NCBI GenBank assembly: GCA_025350565.1
Contig: JANXXO010000066.1
Location: forward strand, 1-64,000
DNA: 64,000 bases
From: Acidimicrobiaceae bacterium
GTDB lineage: Bacteria; Actinomycetota; Acidimicrobiia; Acidimicrobiales; RAAP-2
Direction: 5' to 3'
In this document: positions 57,349 through 64,000 of the stretch, piece after piece
Position numbering within the stretch: position 1 is the stretch's first letter
How the letters are laid out: each line of letters begins with the position of its first letter
The notes under the pieces: model-generated
What the model saw: the letters and a program-made list of their open reading frames with translations, nothing else
What the model was told of the DNA's origin: nothing
Database searches by the model: none
Made by a program: the position numbers and the translations under genes

Positions 57349-58106
57349 AGGTTGTCACCGCAGTCGTCAACGAAGATCTCGTAGGAACGCCAGAATCGTC
57401 GCAGTAGGGGCGCCGGCAATATGGGAGCTTCCGCCACGGTGGGTCCGAGCGGGCGAATTTGAGTCTGGAAGGCCAGCGAGGACCATCGTTTGCGCGCTTG
57501 GCTCCGTCGGCCCAATGAGAGTCGCTCACTCTGAGCCCAAGGAATGTCAGCACCTTCGGGGTCAGCCCAGTGCCACGCCCACACCAGGTAACTCAACGAT
57601 CTCGCCCCCACTCCCCGACTCGCGCGCACCGCAGCTTCGCCGGTCGCGTCATGATCGGGGTGACCATCGCTGCGCCACGGCGCCACGCAAAGGTCATCGG
57701 GCAGGAGGAAATCGGCCAGAGCTTCGTTGAGTTCACGAAGATGTCCCCGTACGTTGCCATCGGGAAGGTGTAACCGCGTGATGCTCGGACGATTCCACCC
57801 AAGGCGTTGCAGCGCCAGCATCGATTCTCTTTCACGCAGAGCGGCCAGTTCTTTGGGTTGCACCGGAGCATTCGAATGCGATGCTTCGCCGTCGGTCACG
57901 GCGATTATTTCGACGATTTGCTTGTCACGCAAGGCTCGCTGGATGAGCCCACCGGCGCCTAACACCTCGTCGTCGGGATGGGGAGCGACGATCACCACGC
58001 GACGTTCTCGAATGGGTCGCAACGCCGGCAACGCCAACCGCGACATTCGATCGTTCCAGGCGAGTTCGGTCGGTCCGCAGTGGACCTCGTCAACGATTAG
58101 TTCCAT
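57345..58106 (-). CDS. PIG-L family deacetylase
   Basis: 'RRVVIVAPHPDDEVLGAGGLIQRALRDKQIVEIIAVTDGEASH...ELAALRERESMLALQRLG...LCVAPWRSDGHPDHDATGEAAV': PHPDDE and HPDH metal motifs. Confidence 0.92.
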   Translation of the reverse strand: MELIVDEVHCGPTELAWNDRMSRLALPALRPIRERRVVIVAPHPDDEVLGAGGLIQRALRDKQIVEIIAVTDGEASHSNAPVQPKELAALRERESMLALQRLGWNRPSITRLHLPDGNVRGHLRELNEALADFLLPDDLCVAPWRSDGHPDHDATGEAAVRASRGVGARSLSYLVWAWHWADPEGADIPWAQSERLSLGRRSQARKRWSSLAFQTQIRPLGPTVAEAPILPAPLLRRFWRSYEIFVDDCGDNL

Positions 58107-59077
58107 GAGCCGACCGTGGCGAGTAGTCGTCCGAGATCCTTCGCGTCTGCGCCCCCGTGATGTTGCGACAAATACACGAAGAGATCGGCGACCCGACGTG
58201 ACTGCGCTTCGTCGAGACAGAGCGGACGTGCCCCTCCGGCAGATGCAGCACGCTCCAAGACCTGCAGCGCGTTGCGATGGACCACCCCGCGCGCAATGAG
58301 CGCGCGGAAATTGGCTTGTCGTGTTGCGTCATCGGGGTCATCATCGATGGCGGTGGCCGCGTGCTTCAAGACAATTCGCATGGTCTCGAGGGCGCTGGCG
58401 CAGGCGCCCAGGTCGGCGAGTACGAGGTCGTCGGGTTCGGGACCCAGCGATTTCATGAGGTCGTTCACGATGCCAACGGCGCCTCCGTACCAACAGGCGG
58501 CCACGCCGATCGCGCCAAACCAAAATCCGGGGCGGTTCAGATAGAACTCCTTGGCGCCTACGAGATCGTCGTCGCTAAGCACGGGACCGCCGAATTCCAG
58601 GGTCTCACTCTTGGACGCCGCCATGCCAGTCGCTGGCCACGAATTCGGCACGACCCCCGTGACGTGACGGGCCACGTCAATCTCTACGAGCACCCGACCA
58701 TCGTCCGTGTCGGCCACCACCAATGCGCGGTCGACGACGTCACTGCCCGAACAGAACTCTTTGGTGCCACTCAATTGCCATCCGCCCGGCACTCGGTCTG
58801 CGACGGTGCGCGCACCTTTACTTCGCGACGCCCACACCCCGTAGGCCGCGCCGTCGACTGGCTTCTTACCGGCGTCGGCCAGGATGGCAAGGGCGTCGCC
58901 ATGTCCTTCGCAAAGCCGTCCCAGGGAGAGGTCGATCGAGGCCCTCTCGGCCAGAGCGACGAATCGTCCCCAGGTGTTCCCCGATCCCGGGAGCGCGAGC
59001 GAAGGACCTTCCTCGCAGACAAACTCCGCGAACTGACTGTGAATGGTGTTCATGGCTTGCTCCAACTCGATGTGCAC
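58097..59077 (-). CDS. Short acyl-CoA dehydrogenase-fold flavoprotein
   Basis: 'LAERASIDLSLGRLCEGHGDALAILADAG...GAYGVWASRS...GGWQLSGTKEFCSGSDVVDRALVVADTDDGRVLVEIDVA'; 326 aa, C-terminus 'LFVYLSQHHGGADAKDLGRLL'. Confidence 0.8.
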   Translation of the reverse strand: MHIELEQAMNTIHSQFAEFVCEEGPSLALPGSGNTWGRFVALAERASIDLSLGRLCEGHGDALAILADAGKKPVDGAAYGVWASRSKGARTVADRVPGGWQLSGTKEFCSGSDVVDRALVVADTDDGRVLVEIDVARHVTGVVPNSWPATGMAASKSETLEFGGPVLSDDDLVGAKEFYLNRPGFWFGAIGVAACWYGGAVGIVNDLMKSLGPEPDDLVLADLGACASALETMRIVLKHAATAIDDDPDDATRQANFRALIARGVVHRNALQVLERAASAGGARPLCLDEAQSRRVADLFVYLSQHHGGADAKDLGRLLATVGSWN

Positions 59078-59245
59078 TGTGGTGAAACTCGGCCTCCCCC
59101 GAACATGTCTGCAAGGGCATTCGTCGAGGAAGACCGAAAGGGGGCCGTACCTCGTTCCTGAGCAAGATTCGAGCCTGTATTTCTCGCTTACTTCCAGATC
59201 TCGGCGGACAAGAGACGTCGCGTCAACTCGCGCGCACGACGAACG

Positions 59246-59593
59246 TCATTCCGCACCTGGCCCATCAATTTGTCTCTCCTCGTTCTCGTGGTCATCGTCG
59301 CCAGCGTCGTGGCCATTCCCGCTCACGGGGTTCGACGCTTCGCCGTCACTCTCGCCCATGGTCTCCGTCGTGTCGCCCTGGCGACCACCGACTGACTCGC
59401 TGCTCGCGGTGCCCGAAGCACCCGGCGAATCGGGAGCGTCATCGCCGCGGCCGACCGATTCGCGGACTTCTTCCTCGCGATCGCTACCACCTATGGCATC
59501 CCCGTCGCCGTGCGATGGTGTAGTGCTCGTCACCCTGTCGTCGCGCTCAAGTCCTTCATTCGTCGACGATGACGTCGCACTCTCCACACTCAT
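59246..59593 (-). CDS. Small highly acidic, probably disordered protein (115 aa)
   Basis: ATG at 59593 preceded on the minus strand by GGAGG with 6-nt spacing; MSVESATSSSTNEGLERDDRVTSTTPSHGDGDAIGGSDREEEVRE... Confidence 0.5.
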   Translation of the reverse strand: MSVESATSSSTNEGLERDDRVTSTTPSHGDGDAIGGSDREEEVRESVGRGDDAPDSPGASGTASSESVGGRQGDTTETMGESDGEASNPVSGNGHDAGDDDHENEERQIDGPGAE

Positions 59594-60246
59594 GACGCGC
59601 CTCCGCACTCGACCCCGACACTCGGAACTGACTTCCGATTGGCGAGCACAATTATCTGCAAGCGCCCATAATCGCGTCAAGCGCTTTCTCGAATCATCCG
59701 CATTCACTGCTCGGCGTCGACCGTTCTCGAATGCCCTGCAGAGCCGCATTATCCGAACAGGCGAAGAGCAAAATTTAAGGGATCTTGCAGTACGTTGCCT
59801 CCTCCAGCGAATCGATGCAGTGTTGGAGCTCTTTCAACTGCGGGCCGAAGAAGGGCCTTGTGTTGATTGCAACCGATCCGGACAACCCATTGTCAACCTG
59901 TCGCTCAATGAGACTCGTGAGCGTTGGCCCCGATTCGCACCCGAGGCACTCATTCGAGGAGTCCACTCTGTGCAGTATGCGTGGTCTCTCCCTGAGCCAC
60001 AACCGGCGCCTGACTGAAGTGGCGCGAGACGTCGGTGAGGGCACGATCCGCGCGGCCCAACTCGACCCCCTCGTCCGGAAGGGATCTCGAGCCCAGGTGG
60101 CCGAACGCACCGCGACGTTTTTGGTCCAGGGGGCAGAAAAATTTCCTGAGCCGCCTTCGCTACAGTGTGATATCATTTTGGCAGGACGTCTAGACATCGC
60201 TTCCTTGTCCCTGACCAGTGTCAGGATTACAAGTAAGGAGATGGGA

Positions 60247-61551
60247 ATGTACCAGAAACTCGGTCCGACAAGCGTGGTAGGAACACCAGCGAGTCGTCGA
60301 AGTGCGCGAGCGTTGCTCAATGATCAGGCCATTCGGCGCGCCACGGTCAACGCAGTTCTGCGCCAGGGAATCGACGCAATATCGTTTCGCGACATTGGGC
60401 GCGAAGCGGGACTAACCCACGGAGCTCTCTACGCCCGTTGCGAAGACGTCGAGGAACTGTTGGTCGACGTGTGGGCCAATGAACTTTGCGATCGCGCGAT
60501 AACCATGATGACCCTCGCCTCGAAAGCGGTGGCCCGCGCGAATGACGCTGCGGTGCACGATGTCATCACTTACATCAAAGAGGCGTCGGCCAACGACCGT
60601 GCCACCGTGCAGATTCTTCTCGCTTCGCGGCGATTCCCCGTGCTGCGCGAAGAGGTTGAGATCTTTGTTCGCGACTACCTCGACGTTGGCGCTGATCTCA
60701 CCGACGACTTGCATTCCAGGTCGCTGGTGGTCTTTTCGTTGATGCTCTCGACGATCCTTTCGAGTACACAGTTCCGGCCGGATCACGAGTGTCTGGACTT
60801 CCTCGAAGTGGTGCTGCGAGAGTCGCTGAAGGTTGATCCAAAGGACGTCGCTCCGGTGAGGCTCCACGAGGCCTTCGACCGAGTCCTGCCCGAGCCCCGG
60901 GTCGACATTCGCTCACAGCTGGCCTACGAGACGTTCTGCGCGATTGCCAAGAGTGGTTATGCGCGCGCGACCATCTCGCGCATCTCACGGCGCGCGAGCT
61001 GTTCGCCAGGTTCGATTTACAAGATTTATCCCTCCAAGGACGACCTTGCGATTGCGGCGATTCGCTTCGTCATGAAAGCGCCGTGGATCACTACCCAAAA
61101 CTTCTGCGCCATCTTGGATGAGGGTGCGCTTGCGCAACTTCTCTCCGCCTCGGCGAGTGCCCTCAACGACGTTCGAAAGTACTTTACGCTCGAGATCATT
61201 TTGGCTTCGACACAAAACGCGCAAATCCGTGCGGCGGCGTATAGCCAGCTGCAGAACTTGGAGATGCTCGTTCCGTTCGTTTCCGGCCTTGAGGACGAGG
61301 AAAGCGCTCACCTGGGCAGCACGATCCGATTGCTGAGCCTCCTGTCCCTGGGTAGTAGCTTCCTCTCGACCGTCATGGACACCTCGGAGCGACTCGACTT
61401 CAACCAGTTCGCCGAGCCGCTGCGGCGCTCGTTGGCAAAGAACCTGCCCTCCTGGGCTGAAGTGCAGCGTCAACTACGCGCGCAGGTGATACCCCAACAC
61501 ATCGAGCCCCCCCTCGGTGTGCGCCCACTGGTGGGCGATTCGTCCCGATAA
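60247..61551 (+). CDS. Tandem double TetR-domain transcriptional regulator (about 434 aa)
   Basis: Two HTH blocks: 'IRRATVNAVLRQGIDAISFRDIGREAGLTHGALYARCEDVEELLVDVW' and 'AYETFCAIAKSGYARATISRISRRASCSPGSIYKIYPSKDDLAIAAIRF'. aaggag at 60235-60240 positions the ATG at 60247. Confidence 0.82.
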   Translation: MYQKLGPTSVVGTPASRRSARALLNDQAIRRATVNAVLRQGIDAISFRDIGREAGLTHGALYARCEDVEELLVDVWANELCDRAITMMTLASKAVARANDAAVHDVITYIKEASANDRATVQILLASRRFPVLREEVEIFVRDYLDVGADLTDDLHSRSLVVFSLMLSTILSSTQFRPDHECLDFLEVVLRESLKVDPKDVAPVRLHEAFDRVLPEPRVDIRSQLAYETFCAIAKSGYARATISRISRRASCSPGSIYKIYPSKDDLAIAAIRFVMKAPWITTQNFCAILDEGALAQLLSASASALNDVRKYFTLEIILASTQNAQIRAAAYSQLQNLEMLVPFVSGLEDEESAHLGSTIRLLSLLSLGSSFLSTVMDTSERLDFNQFAEPLRRSLAKNLPSWAEVQRQLRAQVIPQHIEPPLGVRPLVGDSSR

Positions 61552-61746
61552 CGATTCTGTCGATTTTCTTTCGACATTGCGCGATCGCGCCACTTCGCCG
61601 ACTGCCCATTCAGAAAACAACGCGACGAATTTGTCGATGATCCTTCACGAGTTTGTCCATTTTAGAAATGCACTTCATACGAATTGCACATTGACTTTGA
61701 GCACGCGATTTCCCAAAATGGGTGACCGCACAAGAGGAGGTAGACA

Positions 61747-61953
61747 ATGAACCACACGAGCTTAGGAATTGGCTTCAGTGACCGGCGATACGCGTTCGGC
61801 GCTCTTGATCACGGATCGATGGACGTTGGCGACGCTGACCGAAACTCCGGCTGCGGCACCTGCACGCGACGCGATCCAAGAGTCATGTGTGTGGCTTGCG
61901 CCGACTTGGCGATGATTTTGGCGGCGAGCGCCGAGACTCGAGAAGTTCACTAG
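61747..61953 (+). CDS. 68-aa Cys-rich micro-protein (CxxC-x8-CxxC)
   Basis: AGGAGG at 61735-61740, 6-nt spacer, ATG; MNHTSLGIGFSDRRYAFGALDHGSMDVGDADRNSGCGTCTRRDPRVMCVACADLAMILAASAETREVH; perfect hairpin follows the stop. Confidence 0.6.
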   Translation: MNHTSLGIGFSDRRYAFGALDHGSMDVGDADRNSGCGTCTRRDPRVMCVACADLAMILAASAETREVH

Positions 61954-61961
61954 TCCCCCCG

Positions 61962-62019
61962 GCCGATTCCCTCGCCCGAGAGTCGCGGACACGGCGCAGG
62001 GCGAGGGAATCGGCATTTT
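61962..62019 (+). terminator. Perfect 16-bp inverted-repeat hairpin followed by TTTT
   Basis: gccgattccctcgccc (61962-61977) / gggcgagggaatcggc (61999-62014), 21-nt loop, then attttg; starts 9 nt after the 61953 stop. Confidence 0.82.
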
Positions 62020-62282
62020 GGCGGCGTCGCACTCTGCACGCCGCAGCTCCCTCTCGCAGTGTTGTTCACTTCTCGTCTTTCCGGTGTTCCACAAATCCAC
62101 TTCCTCGTGGCACGGGGCCAGCGGGAATGGACTCCCTTCCCCGCGAAACGTCGTTGGGCACTCCGTGGGAGCGAACTTCGTCAGGGGGATCCATCGGTAG
62201 CGCTCCGAATCGCAAATGGCCCCGTGTCGCGACGACCTCACACATTTTCTCGCCCCACGATTCGACCGCGCGCGAGAGGATT

Positions 62283-62380
62283 CACGACTGTCAATGTGCG
62301 TCACGCAAGGTGACCGCTGCGTTCACATTTCCGAACCCTCCGGGCCTAGCTCGGCCGGATGATCGGCATTGACAGTCGTG
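62283..62380. repeat. Perfect 14-bp inverted repeats bounding a 98-bp segment (MITE-like or long hairpin)
   Basis: cacgactgtcaatg (62283-62296) and cattgacagtcgtg (62367-62380). Confidence 0.6.
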
Positions 62381-62382
62381 GA

Positions 62383-62661
62383 CTACGACAGTGAACGAGG
62401 TTCCGAAGTATTTTCGATGCCGGTCAAACCGCTTCGGACTACCGGTACAAACGCACGATGGCTTGGCCCTTTGGCTGGTCCCAAATCGTTCAAGTAGTCG
62501 ACGCTCCACGTGACAGGGGGCGTCGAATCGAAGGCACTTACTTTCGAGAGACTTGCTGGATCGGTCCCCTCGGCGATGGTGTCGCCGAGCTCCATTAAGC
62601 CACTCTTCGGGTCATCCTGACGGCGGGATTCCCGGGCGTTTCGTCTATTGAGAAATCGCAT
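62383..62661 (-). CDS. Small protein of unknown function (92 aa)
   Basis: Minus strand CAGGAG-TAACCGAA-ATG gives a good ribosome-binding site; MRFLNRRNARESRRQDDPKSGLMELGDTIAEG... Confidence 0.5.
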   Translation of the reverse strand: MRFLNRRNARESRRQDDPKSGLMELGDTIAEGTDPASLSKVSAFDSTPPVTWSVDYLNDLGPAKGPSHRAFVPVVRSGLTGIENTSEPRSLS

Positions 62662-62685
62662 TTCGGTTACTCCTGGTGGCCCCCG

Positions 62686-62856
62686 TCATTTGAGAACGTC
62701 TTTCGCTTTCTCGCCGACCTGCTTCGCCTTGCCCTTTACTTGATCCGCGTTTCCTTTGGCTTCAAGCTTCTTATTGCCCGTTGACTTACCGGCGGCCTCT
62801 TTCACTTTGCCCTTGGTGATTTGCGCCTTGTTCTTCGCCTTGTCCATGTTTGCCAT
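62686..62856 (-). CDS. CsbD family stress-response-like protein
   Basis: MANMDKAKNKAQITKGKVKEAAGKSTGNKKLEAKGNADQVKGKAKQVGEKAKDVLK; AAAGGAG upstream of the ATG. Confidence 0.92.
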   Translation of the reverse strand: MANMDKAKNKAQITKGKVKEAAGKSTGNKKLEAKGNADQVKGKAKQVGEKAKDVLK

Positions 62857-62951
62857 GTCCACTCCTTTATCTAGTAGGGCGCTTGCCCTCTCAAAATTGA
62901 AACTTCGTGTTTTCGGGCCGCCTCGTTCGCTTGCCGCAGGTGATCGCGACG

Positions 62952-63023
62952 TCAACGCCGCATCAAGACGACGACGAGCACGATGATGATTATCAAGACA
63001 ATCGCTCCGCCACCTAAATACAT
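62952..63023 (-). CDS. 23-aa hydrophobic small membrane peptide MYLGGGAIVLIIIIVLVVVLMRR
   Basis: Below the ORF-track cutoff. Minus strand AAAGGAGAGATTTCCG-ATG-TATTTAGGTGGCGGAGCG...CGGCGT-TGA: strong SD, single TM, positive C-terminus. Confidence 0.6.
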   Translation of the reverse strand: MYLGGGAIVLIIIIVLVVVLMRR

Positions 63024-63384
63024 CGGAAATCTCTCCTTTCGCTATCGAATGAACTTGCCTTGATCCCCGTCAAATGCGTTGACCCGACGTGCAAGGCGAA
63101 GCGTATGCTCAGCGAATTTTCGAAGCAAGGTGATTTTCGAATCATCCGTATTCACCAAGGCTAGAATTGGTTCGTGAAATGGCGGCGATTCCCAATGAAC
63201 TAATAGGGGTGCAGGCCCTCGAAGTGCAGCGTTTCATTTTTTCGAACTGGTCGCGCCGCCGGGCACGTCGCGATCACCCGAGTCCACCTCCGACAGCGGG
63301 GCCGCCAAGTCTTCCAAGGACTGTTGTTCCGCGTTGACCCCTAAGAAGACCTCCGCCAGCCATGGACGCGCTCGACGCTGGCGC

Positions 63385-63500
63385 GCGACTTTGAGCGTGG
63401 CGACGCTCGCCGACATTTCAGTTTGGAGTCGGCTGACGCGGCGATGTACGTGGCAAAAAATGGTGGGGGCAACGAAGTGCACGTATCTGCGGCCGCTCGA
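63385..63500 (+). pseudogene. C-terminal relic of a GGDEF (diguanylate cyclase) domain
   Basis: One frame reads 'TLSVATLADISV', the next 'ESADAAMYVAKNGGGNEVHVSA': the GGDEF C-terminal pattern split by a frameshift, with no intact upstream domain. Confidence 0.6.
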
Positions 63501-63601
63501 AAGCCTCGAAGCCGCGCCTCGCTTGCGGCCGCCTCGAATGAACGAACTATTTTCTTTAGTACTAAACTAGGTCTCCGACCAACCACAGTAAAGGTTTCGT
63601 T

Positions 63602-64000
63602 ATGGCGACGTACACGACCACGGTGCACTCAGCATGGAATGCCGACGAAGCCTTCCGCTACATGAGCGACTTTTCGAACGCACAACATTGGGATCCCAGC
63701 GTGACCTCGGCTCATCGCCTCGACGAGGGTGCGGTGACCTTGCAATCCCTTTTCGATCTCACGGTTCATTTCGCCGGACGCGAAAAGCTGCTGCGCTACG
63801 GCGTTACTTCGCTCGACCCGTCGCGGGGCGTGGTCTTCACCTCGTCGACGAACACACTGCTGTCGCGCGATACCCTCACCTTCGAACCGCGAACCGCCGG
63901 ATGCGAGATGACCTACCGCGCGGAACTCCGTTTCCGGGGCGTGGCGTCGGTCGCCAACCCCCTACTCGCCCTCCTGTTCCGACGGCTCGGCGACCGTGCG
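63602..64000 (+). CDS. SRPBCC-family protein, truncated by the window end
   Basis: MATYTTTVHSAWNADEAFRYMSDFSNAQHWDPSVTSAHRLDEGAVTLQSLFDLTVHFAGREKLLRYGV...; open frame to the end of the window. Confidence 0.8.
   Translation, partial: MATYTTTVHSAWNADEAFRYMSDFSNAQHWDPSVTSAHRLDEGAVTLQSLFDLTVHFAGREKLLRYGVTSLDPSRGVVFTSSTNTLLSRDTLTFEPRTAGCEMTYRAELRFRGVASVANPLLALLFRRLGDRA

Noticed and set aside
59785-60246. N-terminal extension of the 588-aa ORF before the double-TetR protein
   Set aside because: The SD at 60235-60240 fits the ATG at 60247; upstream residues show no domain and look like open noncoding sequence.
59775-60320. 181-aa minus-strand ORF over the double-TetR upstream region
   Set aside because: No recognisable family and overlaps the TetR start and promoter region; could not be supported.
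63234-63482. 82-aa minus-strand ORF
   Set aside because: Antisense to the GGDEF relic, with no ribosome-binding site noted.

Overview
The window is about 64 kb of a high-GC chromosome. Gene content (polyprenol-phosphomannose mannosyltransferase, DUF2510, F420-dependent LLM oxidoreductase, mycothiol-type MDMPI enzyme, Ccr/Ecm) suggests an actinobacterium, possibly Acidimicrobiia-like; this placement is inferred. Most of the first 40 kb is ordinary housekeeping: tRNAs, yajQ, gltA, rmuC, asd, lysC, cyclophilins, recR, dnaX, SRP RNA, tadA, gabT. Five metabolic or accessory blocks stand out. (i) 14.5-22.4 kb: an ethylmalonyl-CoA-pathway-type cluster (hbd, ecm/meaA, accE-accD, mce, ccr, phaA). (ii) 41.5-50.8 kb: a putative chitooligosaccharide/GlcNAc uptake locus (SIS protein, dipeptide-type ABC transporter, GH20 hexosaminidase, GNAT-C-like protein), followed by an SQD1-like UDP-sulfoquinovose synthase. 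(iii) 52.3-55.7 kb: a cyclic-amide/pyrimidine-type cluster (nitrilase, hydantoinase, F420-type LLM oxidoreductase). (iv) 56.0-59.1 kb: a tightly overlapping four-gene operon (ACAD-like protein, PIG-L deacetylase, NodS-like methyltransferase, GT2) of unknown function; this is my best candidate for an undescribed biosynthetic system. (v) 59.2-63.6 kb: a gene-sparse region of small ORFs with strong ribosome-binding sites, a protein with two TetR-type DNA-binding domains, a CxxC-x8-CxxC micro-protein closed by a perfect 16-bp hairpin, a 23-aa membrane peptide missing from the ORF track, and a GGDEF-domain relic. All functional calls come from reading the sequence and remembered family motifs; no database search was run.
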